Assembly (NCBI GenBank): GCA_016296675.1
Contig: JAEDIV010000079.1
Location: forward strand, 1 to 12,258
Length of the DNA: 12,258 bases
DNA from: Clostridia bacterium
GTDB lineage: Bacteria > Bacillota > Clostridia > Christensenellales > Aristaeellaceae
Direction: 5' to 3'
The stretch's first letter is position 1. Every line of letters begins with the position of its first letter. Under the pieces are notes generated by a model, which saw only the letters and a program-made list of their open reading frames with translations, did not search any database and was not told the DNA's origin. Positions 6,545 through 12,258 of the stretch are shown here, one piece after another. The translations under genes were made by a program, and so were the position numbers.

Positions 6545-8044
6545 ATGAATCTTTTAAAGAAATTTTTCGGCGTTTCCTCTTTTATTCCGAAAGACGGACT
6601 TCGGGGCTCGCTTCCCACAAGCCGCGAGGCATATAAAAATCTTGCCCGCATCGCGATTCCGAGCGTTTGCGAAATGGTGCTGATTTCCCTGATCGGCTCC
6701 ATCGACACCATGATGGTCGGCGGCATCGGCACAGAAGCCATTGCGGCGGTCGGCCTCGTCGGTCAGCCGCGCATGCTGATGCTGTGCATCTTTTTTGCGC
6801 TCAATACCGGCGTTACCGCTGTTATCGCCCGAAGAAAAGGCGAGGGCAGAAAAGAGGTTGCCAATCAGACGATGCGCACCTCAATTCTCATTATCCTTGC
6901 CCTGAGCATCGTAATGGTGGCGATCGGCCTTACTTTTTCAAGGGACCTTATGCGTATGGCCGGCGCGAAGGCGGACACGATTGACGACGCGGAAACCTAT
7001 TTCAGAATCATTACCATGGTCATTCCCTTCAATGCCCTTTCCATGGCCATCTGTGCAGCGCAAAGGGGAACGGGAAACACGAAAATCACGATGTATGTAA
7101 ACATCATTTCAAACCTTGTAAACGTGCTTCTCAATTGGCTGCTCATTAACGGCGTCTGGATTTTCCCGCGGCTCGAGGTTACGGGTGCGGCGATAGCGAC
7201 GGCTGTCGGCATTATTGTCGGCTGTATTCTTGCGCTGGCTTCCGTATTCTTCTCCGATCGCGAGCACGCGTTTTTGCATCTTTCCTTTATGGACGACTGG
7301 CGTTTCAATAAGTCTGCCGCACAGGCGGTTGTCAAGGTCGGCGGCAACAGCATGCTTGAGCAGATTGCGCTTCGAATCGGTTTTTTCCTGTATGCGCGTC
7401 TGGTTGCCGGTCTTGGCACGCAGGCGTATGCCAGCCACGTTGTGTGCATGCAGTTTTTGAATCTTTCCTTCACCTTTGCAGACGGCATCGGCGTGGCCTC
7501 CACGTCCCTTGTCGGTCAGATGCTCGGAAAGGAAAGACCGGACCTCAGCCATATTTATGGAAAGATCGCCCAGCGAATCGCCATGGTCGGCTCTGTGGTT
7601 CTGGCGTCCACGATTGTAATTTTGCGCTATCCGCTGGTCAGCCTGTTTACGGATGATCCGACGGTTATGCGTTTGTCCGCAAACGTCATGCTGATCGTCG
7701 CGCTTTTCCAGCCGCCGCAGATGCTTTCCATCATCACTTCCGGCGCGCTCAGAGGCGCAGGCGACACCAAGTATGTTGCGCGTGTGATGCTCGTTTGCGT
7801 TGCCGTCATGCGCCCGATCACGGCGTTTCTGGCTATCACGATTATCCAGAAGTTCTTTACGCCCGTTTACGAAGTCACAACTGCGCTTGCAAGCGCCGAG
7901 GTTATGGAATTCTGGCTGTCCTATGAGGCCCCGCAATGGGCGCTCATGGGCGCATGGGGCGCAAGCTTCCTGGACATGACGCTTCGAATGGCCATCATGA
8001 TGCGCCGCTTCAACGAGGGCAAATGGCACTCCATCAAGGTATAA
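6545..8044 (+). CDS. MATE family efflux transporter
   Basis: A 499-residue integral membrane protein with about 12 hydrophobic segments in two similar halves, as in MATE exporters that use Na+ or H+ gradients to expel drugs or metabolites. Family features include IAIPSVCEMVLISLIGSIDTMMVG in the first helix (cited here in part: SVCEMVLISLIGSIDTMMVG), AIAAVGLVGQPR after it, and the second-half counterparts GIGVASTSLVGQMLGK and SGALRGAGDTKYV. A polar N-terminal extension of about 35 residues precedes the first helix. Length is slightly above the usual 440-480. The substrate cannot be inferred. The start follows an AAAGGG ribosome site eight bases away. The gene sits between the AlaX gene and the HAD gene, 13 bp from the latter, so the three are probably co-transcribed. 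Confidence 0.94.
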   Translation: MNLLKKFFGVSSFIPKDGLRGSLPTSREAYKNLARIAIPSVCEMVLISLIGSIDTMMVGGIGTEAIAAVGLVGQPRMLMLCIFFALNTGVTAVIARRKGEGRKEVANQTMRTSILIILALSIVMVAIGLTFSRDLMRMAGAKADTIDDAETYFRIITMVIPFNALSMAICAAQRGTGNTKITMYVNIISNLVNVLLNWLLINGVWIFPRLEVTGAAIATAVGIIVGCILALASVFFSDREHAFLHLSFMDDWRFNKSAAQAVVKVGGNSMLEQIALRIGFFLYARLVAGLGTQAYASHVVCMQFLNLSFTFADGIGVASTSLVGQMLGKERPDLSHIYGKIAQRIAMVGSVVLASTIVILRYPLVSLFTDDPTVMRLSANVMLIVALFQPPQMLSIITSGALRGAGDTKYVARVMLVCVAVMRPITAFLAITIIQKFFTPVYEVTTALASAEVMEFWLSYEAPQWALMGAWGASFLDMTLRMAIMMRRFNEGKWHSIKV

Positions 8045-8057
8045 GGCGGGAAAAGAT

Positions 8058-8732
8058 ATGAATTTTACCAAGGATTTCGACGCGGTTATTTTCGATATGG
8101 ACGGAACGATTCTGGATTCCATGTGGGCGTGGAGGGGTGAAAACCGCTGCTTCCTTAAAAGACACGGCCTGCCCATCCCGGAGGAATTCAAAGAGAATAT
8201 CGATGTCATGTCTTCCCATGCGCTTGCAAGATATATTGAAAAAGCATATCCGGGCGCGTTCACATTTGACTCGATTATCGACGAGTACATAGAGAGCATG
8301 AAAAGGCACTATGTGACCGATGTTTTTCCCAAAAAAGGCGCAAGGGCATTCCTGGAGGCGCTGAAAGCGCAAGGAATTAAAATGTGCGTCGCGACGGCAA
8401 CGCCCAGGGAAAACGCAAAGATGGCGCTTTCGCAGCATGACCTGTTGGACTATTTCGCGTTTGTGACAGACGACAAGGAAAACGGCGTTTCAAAATCGAA
8501 ACCGGAATATTACGACATCGTGGCTAAGAGACTGGGCGTATCCAGGGAAAGATGCGTGATGTTTGAAGATTCGCTTTACGCAATGAACGCTGCAAAGGCT
8601 GCGGGCCTTACGCCGTTTGCGATTGAGGAAAAGGTGCATACGGGAAATCAGCAGCTGATGGAGGACATCAAAAATACGGCTTTGATCTTTGTCAAGGACT
8701 TTGACGAGGCAAACGGGATTTTGTTCGGATAA
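8058..8732 (+). CDS. HAD superfamily hydrolase (beta-phosphoglucomutase/phosphatase type)
   Basis: A 224-residue soluble phosphotransferase-type enzyme. All four HAD motifs are visible: motif I DMDGT (nucleophile D13, acid/base D15), motif II at the end of MCVAT (T113), motif III lysine in KSKPE (K148), and motif IV FEDS (E170, D171). The helical cap between motifs I and II (about 20-90) matches the subclass I, beta-phosphoglucomutase-like group. These enzymes mostly remove phosphate from small sugars or nucleotides. The substrate here is unknown. It is the last gene of the cluster: 13 bp after the MATE stop, with GGCGGG as weak ribosome site, and closed by a strong hairpin terminator 8 bp downstream. 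Confidence 0.92.
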   Translation: MNFTKDFDAVIFDMDGTILDSMWAWRGENRCFLKRHGLPIPEEFKENIDVMSSHALARYIEKAYPGAFTFDSIIDEYIESMKRHYVTDVFPKKGARAFLEALKAQGIKMCVATATPRENAKMALSQHDLLDYFAFVTDDKENGVSKSKPEYYDIVAKRLGVSRERCVMFEDSLYAMNAAKAAGLTPFAIEEKVHTGNQQLMEDIKNTALIFVKDFDEANGILFG

Positions 8733-8739
8733 AACAAAG

Positions 8740-8772
8740 CGCATGCAGACAAATTGGTCTGCATGCGTTTTT
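8740..8772 (+). terminator. Intrinsic terminator after the HAD gene
   Basis: A perfect 11-bp stem (CGCATGCAGAC, loop AAATTG, GTCTGCATGCG) is followed by five T. On the minus strand it is followed by CTTTGTTTT, so it may also stop the leftward amidohydrolase transcript. Confidence 0.93.
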
Positions 8773-8806
8773 GGTGCAGAAGAAAGGCGATGCTTCTTTG
8801 TTTTTG

Positions 8807-8854
8807 CCTCCCTTGTGTAAAGGGAGGTGGCTGCGCGAAGCGCAGACGGAGGGA
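8807..8854. repeat. Small double-hairpin intergenic repeat
   Basis: CCTCCCTT (8807-8814) pairs with AAGGGAGG (8820-8827). After TGG, CTGCGC (8831-8836) pairs with GCGCAG (8840-8845) around GAA, followed by ACGGAGGGATT. I recognise this two-hairpin layout, with its GGAGGGATT tail, as a dispersed intergenic element common in gut Clostridia. Copy number cannot be checked here. It lies between convergent genes and may add to termination. The rest of 8773-8913 shows nothing further. Confidence 0.65.
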
Positions 8855-8913
8855 TTGTACATACGTTTGGCGTTTTGCAAAGAGGTGCGATTCACGAAAT
8901 GTGCGCGCTGACT

Positions 8914-9705
8914 TTATATGCCCAGAAGTTCCTTGAGATTTCCGGAAAAAATCTTTTCGTTCTGTTTGTCCGTAAGACCCAGCCTCAGGATGTTCTGGAT
9001 TTCGTCTCCTACGTTCCACATGGGGTAATCGCTTCCGAAGAGTACCTTTTCCTCGCCGTAGAGGTGTATGTATTTTTTGGCCTCTTCGTCTGAAATCATG
9101 AAAAAGCTGGAGGAAGTGTCTACCCAAACGTCCGTACCGGAAAGACAGGAAGCTGCTTCCTGCCACTGGGAATATGCGCCGAAATGCGCGCAGATGATTT
9201 TAAGGCGGGGATGCTTTTTGAGAATGATGGGAATGTGCCCCGGATGCGACCAGTTGTAGCGGGCGTCGCCTGTGTGAAAGAGCACCGGAAGATCCAGCTC
9301 CATCATTGCCCTGTATGCGTCGTCCATGACGGGAGAACTGATTTCAAACTTCTGAAAATCCGGATGAAGCTTTACGCCTTTGAGCCCGGCGTCCTTTATG
9401 CGCTTTAATTCCTCCGCCGGGTTTTCAAAGTCCTGATGTAACGTTGAAAAGCCGATAAACTTGTCCGGGTGAAGATTCACTTCGGAGATAATGAAATTGT
9501 TGATGCTCGGTACCTGATGAGCAGTGGTCGCGACGGAATGAATGAGATGCTTGGAAACACCGTGTTCGTTTCCAAGACGCAAAAGCGTATCGACGGTTCC
9601 GTCAAAATGCATGCCGATATCGTAGAACTCGCCGATGGTTTTGCTGGCTTTCTGGGCGATTTTATTCGGATAAATATGCGTGTGCGCGTCATAAATTTCG
9701 TACAT
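8914..9705 (-). CDS. Amidohydrolase family protein (PF04909-like metal-dependent hydrolase)
   Basis: A 263-residue TIM-barrel hydrolase or decarboxylase of the Amidohydrolase_2 type. Metal-ligand candidates are in the expected order: DAHTH (H8, H10), GVKLHPDF (H114), VLFHTGDA (H144), ICAHFG (H174) and FGSDYPMW (D226). There is no carboxylated lysine motif of the urease type, which fits this subgroup. The substrate is unknown. Relatives include 2-amino-3-carboxymuconate semialdehyde decarboxylase and several lactonases. The start is supported by AAGGAG seven bases upstream. The gene is divergent from the T-box-controlled acyl-CoA synthetase fusion, with about 500 bp between start codons. A role in the same pathway is possible but not shown. 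Confidence 0.9.
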   Translation of the reverse strand: MYEIYDAHTHIYPNKIAQKASKTIGEFYDIGMHFDGTVDTLLRLGNEHGVSKHLIHSVATTAHQVPSINNFIISEVNLHPDKFIGFSTLHQDFENPAEELKRIKDAGLKGVKLHPDFQKFEISSPVMDDAYRAMMELDLPVLFHTGDARYNWSHPGHIPIILKKHPRLKIICAHFGAYSQWQEAASCLSGTDVWVDTSSSFFMISDEEAKKYIHLYGEEKVLFGSDYPMWNVGDEIQNILRLGLTDKQNEKIFSGNLKELLGI

Positions 9706-9731
9706 GGTCTCACTCCTTGTCGGATGTGGGT

Positions 9732-9737
9732 ATTATA
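9732..9737 (-). promoter_or_regulatory. Candidate -10 element of the amidohydrolase gene
   Basis: On the minus strand a perfect TATAAT lies 26 bp upstream of the start codon. No good -35 hexamer sits 16-18 bp further up, so activity may rely on an activator or the sequence may be fortuitous. Confidence 0.45.
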
Positions 9738-9751
9738 CACGGTTTTGTTTT

Positions 9752-9803
9752 TGCGTGCGCTTCATCGGCAATAAAAATGTGTAAATTTTTATGCGTGCGT
9801 TTC
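9752..9803. repeat. Direct repeats flanking an A/T palindrome in the divergent control region
   Basis: TGCGTGCGCTTC (9752-9763) and TGCGTGCGTTTC (9792-9803) are direct repeats with one mismatch, exactly 40 bp apart. Between them lies the inverted repeat ATAAAAAT-GTGTAA-ATTTTTAT (9771-9792). The layout resembles an operator for a DNA-binding protein near the amidohydrolase promoter. The bound protein is unknown. Confidence 0.5.
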
Positions 9804-9861
9804 AGAAGAAAAATTCAAAAAAAACATGACGAAAGGAAGGAACGAACTATGAATTTTCCCG

Positions 9862-9890
9862 TTGACAGATTCCTTCAACCATGGTATCAT
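9862..9890 (+). promoter_or_regulatory. Sigma-A-type promoter of the second T-box transcript
   Basis: TTGACA (9862-9867), a 17-bp spacer and TATCAT (9885-9890) form a near-consensus promoter. The expected start of transcription is near 9897, directly ahead of T-box stem I. Confidence 0.88.
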
Positions 9891-9896
9891 ATTTTT

Positions 9897-10189
9897 AATT
9901 TCATAGAATTGGCGATGACGAAGAGGGTTTTGGGCAAAAATTGTTTCAGAGAGCCGGCGGCAGGTGTGAGCCGGTAACGATGAGGACAGAACTTGTCGCT
10001 TCCGAGCCGGACGGCAGAACATTCCTTCGGGAATCAGTAGAGCCTCCCGTGAGCCTGCGTAAATGGTGAACGGCTTGATGGAGCCGTAAGGCGCATTTTC
10101 AAAAATGCGTGAATTTGAGTGGTACCGCGTGTGAAAGATATTTTCATTCGCCTCAAAGAGAGTATGTTTCTTTGAGGCGGATTTTTTTT
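9897..10189 (+). promoter_or_regulatory. T-box riboswitch leader of the acyl-CoA synthetase fusion gene (valine specifier likely)
   Basis: tRNA-sensing leader with the T-box sequence GAGTGGTACCGCG (10117-10129). Stem I has GGC (9911-9913)/GCC (10006-10008), a kink-turn GATGA (9914-9918)/GA (10004-10005), GAAG (9920-9923)/CTTC (9999-10002), an upper TTTTG (9928-9932)/CAGAA (9987-9991) helix, and the apical AGAGAGCCGG...GGTGTGAGCCGG pattern. Aligned to the hisS leader, this puts GTC (Val) at 9995-9997, followed by a purine. CTT (Leu, 9992-9994) is the next option. The UGGU bulge (10120-10123) fits an A73 tRNA such as tRNA-Val or tRNA-Leu. The antiterminator TTTGAG (10114-10119)/CTCAAA (10152-10157) competes with the terminator. 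Other hairpins are ATTCC-TTCG-GGAAT (10021-10033) and CGCATTTT/AAAATGCG (10092-10109). Confidence 0.95.
10149..10189 (+). terminator. T-box-controlled terminator before the acyl-CoA synthetase fusion gene
   Basis: An 11-bp perfect stem, CGCCTCAAAGA (10149-10159) with TCTTTGAGGCG (10169-10179), is followed by eight T (10182-10189). Its 5' arm is shared with the antiterminator, so the two folds exclude each other. Confidence 0.93.
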
Positions 10190-10211
10190 AACTGAAAGGG
10201 GGCTTTTATTC

Positions 10212-12258
10212 ATGAATCAGACGACGGGTCTGGAATTCAAGCTTCGGGAGATGGCCGGACGTATCAGAGAGCTTCGCGAAATCGAAGGCATTTCCGAAGA
10301 GAGCATGGCCAAAAAGACGGGCGTTACGATTGAAGAATACAGACTTTGCGAGGCGGGCAAGGCGGATCTGAACTTTGCCTTTATCTACCGCTGCGCATTG
10401 GTTTTGAATGTTGACGTTACCGATATTATCGAAGGTTCGAGCCCGAGGCTTTCCGGCTACACCGTAACAAGAAACGGCATGGGCCAGAAGATCGAGCAGG
10501 CGCACGGTATGGTGTATTATAACCTCGCCGCGCAGTTCAAGAACAGAATTGCCGAGCCTCTGTACGTAAACGCCGCCTATTCCGAGGAGGCGCAGTATCA
10601 GGACATCGAACTGACCAGCCACGAAGGCCAGGAATGCGATATCGTGATTTCCGGAAAGCTCAAGGTGCAGGTCGGAACGCACTGGGAAATCCTGGGCCCC
10701 GGCGACAGCATCTATTACGACTCTTCCAAGCCCCACGGCATGATCGCGGTGGGCGGCGAAAACTGCCTGTTTTACGCGATTGTCTTAAATCCGTCGGGCG
10801 ACGCGATTCCTGAGCTCACCGTCAAAGAGCCGATGATGACGCTGCCCAAGGCCGAAATTGCGCCCGCGCCCGTGCATACCGCGCCTGAGGGCGAGCACGT
10901 TTGGTCGAAGTGGGTGGACGCCGTCGAAAACCCGGACGGATCGCTCAAGGCCATTTCGTTCAAAAATCCCGAAAAGTTCAACTTTGCCTTTGACATTGTG
11001 GATGAGCTTGCCCGCGTAAATCCCGAGAAGCTGGCCATGATGCATATTTCCCGCGACGGCGCCGAAAGCCGCTTCACCTTTGCGGATATTTCCCGCCTTT
11101 CCAACCGCGCCGCCAACTACTTCAGATCCATCGGCATCAAAAAGGGCGACAAAGTGCTTTTGATGCTTCGCCGCCATTACCAGTTCTGGATTATCATGAT
11201 GGCGCTTCAGAAAATCGGCGCAATCGCGATTCTCGCGCCCAACCAGCTTTTGAAGAAGGATCTTTCCTATCGCTTTACCGCGGCCGGCGTAAATGCGGTT
11301 GTTGTGACGGGCGTGGGCGACTGTATCAATCAGGCGGAGCTTGCGCTTGAGGAATGCCCGTTTGTCGAACACAGGATTGTCGTTGAAGGCGAGAGGGAAG
11401 GCTGGCGCAGTTTTGACAGCGAATACCGCATGTTCCGATCGACCCTTACGGTTCCTTCAAACGAGAAGCGCCCCGAAGGCGAGGACCTCATGCTCATGTT
11501 CTTCACCAGCGGAACGACCGGATATCCCAAAATTGCGTCCCATACGTTTACCTATCCGCTGGGACATTTCATTACCGCCCATTACTGGCATACCGTTGAT
11601 CCCAATGGTCTGCATTACACGATTTCCGATACCGGCTGGGCCAAGAGCATGTGGGGCAAACTCTATGGTCAGTGGCTGAGCGAAGGCGCGATCTTTGTCT
11701 ATGACTTTGACAGGTTCGATGCCAACACCATCCTTCCGATGTTTAAAAAGTACAACATCACAACCTTCTGCGCGCCGCCCACCATGTATCGCTTCATGAT
11801 CAAGGAAGATCTTTCGAAGTTCGACCTTTCTTCCATCAAGCATGCGACCATCGCCGGCGAAGCTCTGAACCCCGAAGTATTCCATCAGTTCAAAAAGGCC
11901 ACTGGGCTTTCCCTCATGGAAGGTTTTGGTCAGAGTGAAACCACGATGATGATCGGCAACACCGTCGGCATGACGCCCAAGGTCGGTTCTATGGGCAAGC
12001 CCGTGCCGCTTTACGACGTGGACATTGTTTCTCCCGAAGGAAAGAGCGTTGGCGTCGGCGAAATCGGCGAAATCGTCATCCATGTGGAGGACGGCCTGCC
12101 TTGCGGCTTAACGCGCGGCTATTACGACAACAGCTTGGGAAAGCCCGTCATGGATATTTCCGACGGCATGTACCATACCGGCGACACTGCATGGAGAGAT
12201 GAAGACGGATATTTCTGGTATGTGGGCAGAGTGGACGACGTTATCAAGTCCTCCGGCT
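10212..12258 (+). CDS. XRE HTH-cupin-acyl-CoA synthetase fusion protein (partial, runs off the right edge)
   Basis: An open frame from ATG 10212 to the window end: 682 complete codons and no stop. Order of domains: an XRE-type helix-turn-helix (about 8-70, with IRELREIEGISEESMAKKTG and EYRLCEAGKADL); a cupin fold (about 110-195, with HEGQECDIVISGKLKVQVG and LGPGDSIYYDSSKPHG); then an AMP-binding, ANL-superfamily domain (from about 250). The latter has the phosphate-binding loop FTSGTTGYPK (431-440), SDTGWAKSMWGKLYG, GFGQSETT, YHTGD (654-658) and GRVDDVIKSSG at the very end. The SDTGWAK and GQSETT forms resemble medium-chain acyl-CoA synthetases, which activate short, medium or branched acids with ATP and CoA. 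The C-terminal catalytic lysine lies beyond the window. AAAGGGGG nine bases upstream supports the start. A T-box controls it. The HTH-cupin part may sense a ligand or merely be a relic. The true substrate is unknown. Confidence 0.93.
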   Translation, partial: MNQTTGLEFKLREMAGRIRELREIEGISEESMAKKTGVTIEEYRLCEAGKADLNFAFIYRCALVLNVDVTDIIEGSSPRLSGYTVTRNGMGQKIEQAHGMVYYNLAAQFKNRIAEPLYVNAAYSEEAQYQDIELTSHEGQECDIVISGKLKVQVGTHWEILGPGDSIYYDSSKPHGMIAVGGENCLFYAIVLNPSGDAIPELTVKEPMMTLPKAEIAPAPVHTAPEGEHVWSKWVDAVENPDGSLKAISFKNPEKFNFAFDIVDELARVNPEKLAMMHISRDGAESRFTFADISRLSNRAANYFRSIGIKKGDKVLLMLRRHYQFWIIMMALQKIGAIAILAPNQLLKKDLSYRFTAAGVNAVVVTGVGDCINQAELALEECPFVEHRIVVEGEREGWRSFDSEYRMFRSTLTVPSNEKRPEGEDLMLMFFTSGTTGYPKIASHTFTYPLGHFITAHYWHTVDPNGLHYTISDTGWAKSMWGKLYGQWLSEGAIFVYDFDRFDANTILPMFKKYNITTFCAPPTMYRFMIKEDLSKFDLSSIKHATIAGEALNPEVFHQFKKATGLSLMEGFGQSETTMMIGNTVGMTPKVGSMGKPVPLYDVDIVSPEGKSVGVGEIGEIVIHVEDGLPCGLTRGYYDNSLGKPVMDISDGMYHTGDTAWRDEDGYFWYVGRVDDVIKSSG

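Noticed and set aside
7109..8299. 396-codon open frame on the minus strand opposite the MATE and HAD genes
   Set aside because: It spans two well-supported genes on the other strand and has a low-complexity, His/Arg-rich translation typical of a shadow frame.
9849..9977. 42-codon open frame with a good ribosome site (GAAAGGAAGG) just before ATG 9849
   Set aside because: The promoter TTGACA/TATCAT lies inside it and its 3' half is T-box stem I. It would only be made from an upstream transcript for which there is no evidence.
10206..12083. Several minus-strand open frames at 10206-10736, 10785-11372 and 11457-12083
   Set aside because: All are antisense to the continuous plus-strand XRE-cupin-acyl-CoA synthetase frame, whose domains are clear. 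They carry no family signature.
1..12258. CRISPR array, tRNA or rRNA gene, transposase, phage or defence genes
   Set aside because: No regularly spaced repeats, cloverleaf-like sequences, rRNA motifs or mobile-element proteins were seen on either strand. Very short or divergent RNA genes could be missed by eye.

Overview
The window looks like chromosomal DNA from an anaerobic, low-to-mid GC Firmicute, most likely a Clostridia-class gut or rumen bacterium. The basis is two T-box leaders, sigma-A-type promoters with 17-bp spacers, strong AGGAGG-like ribosome sites, a candidate CtsR operator, a YitT-family protein and a hisS-aspS operon. No phage, plasmid or insertion-sequence gene is visible. 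The species cannot be named from this sequence.

Layout. On the left, reading leftward (minus strand), a T-box-controlled hisS-aspS operon (leader 4521-4272, hisS 4221-2956, aspS 2949-1165) is followed by a YitT-family membrane protein gene (979-89). An 80-bp palindromic repeat lies between aspS and the membrane protein gene. Upstream of the operon, also leftward, is a small heat-shock protein gene (5067-4642) with its own promoter. That promoter is overlaid by two overlapping CtsR-like direct-repeat operators. Rightward from 5303 runs a three-gene cluster: an AlaX-type alanyl-tRNA editing protein, a MATE efflux transporter and a HAD phosphatase. It is closed by a strong terminator and a second small palindromic repeat. 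A leftward amidohydrolase gene (9705-8914) follows. Divergent from it is a second T-box leader (about 9897-10189) that controls a large gene entering at 10212 and running off the right edge. This last gene encodes an XRE helix-turn-helix, a cupin domain and a medium-chain acyl-CoA synthetase-like adenylating domain in one chain (682 residues visible, incomplete).

How the parts fit. Much of the window concerns tRNA charging: two aminoacyl-tRNA synthetases, a mischarged-tRNA editing enzyme and two tRNA-sensing leaders. The hisS-aspS leader appears to read aspartate (GAC in the specifier loop; UGGC in the antiterminator bulge, which fits a G73 discriminator), not histidine. The most unusual unit is the second T-box, which governs an acyl-CoA synthetase-like fusion rather than a synthetase, transporter or classical biosynthetic gene. 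Its best-fitting specifier is GUC (valine), with CUU (leucine) as second choice. This suggests that uncharged branched-chain tRNA switches on activation of a branched-chain fatty acid for reductive amino-acid synthesis. That last step is a hypothesis, not something the sequence proves.
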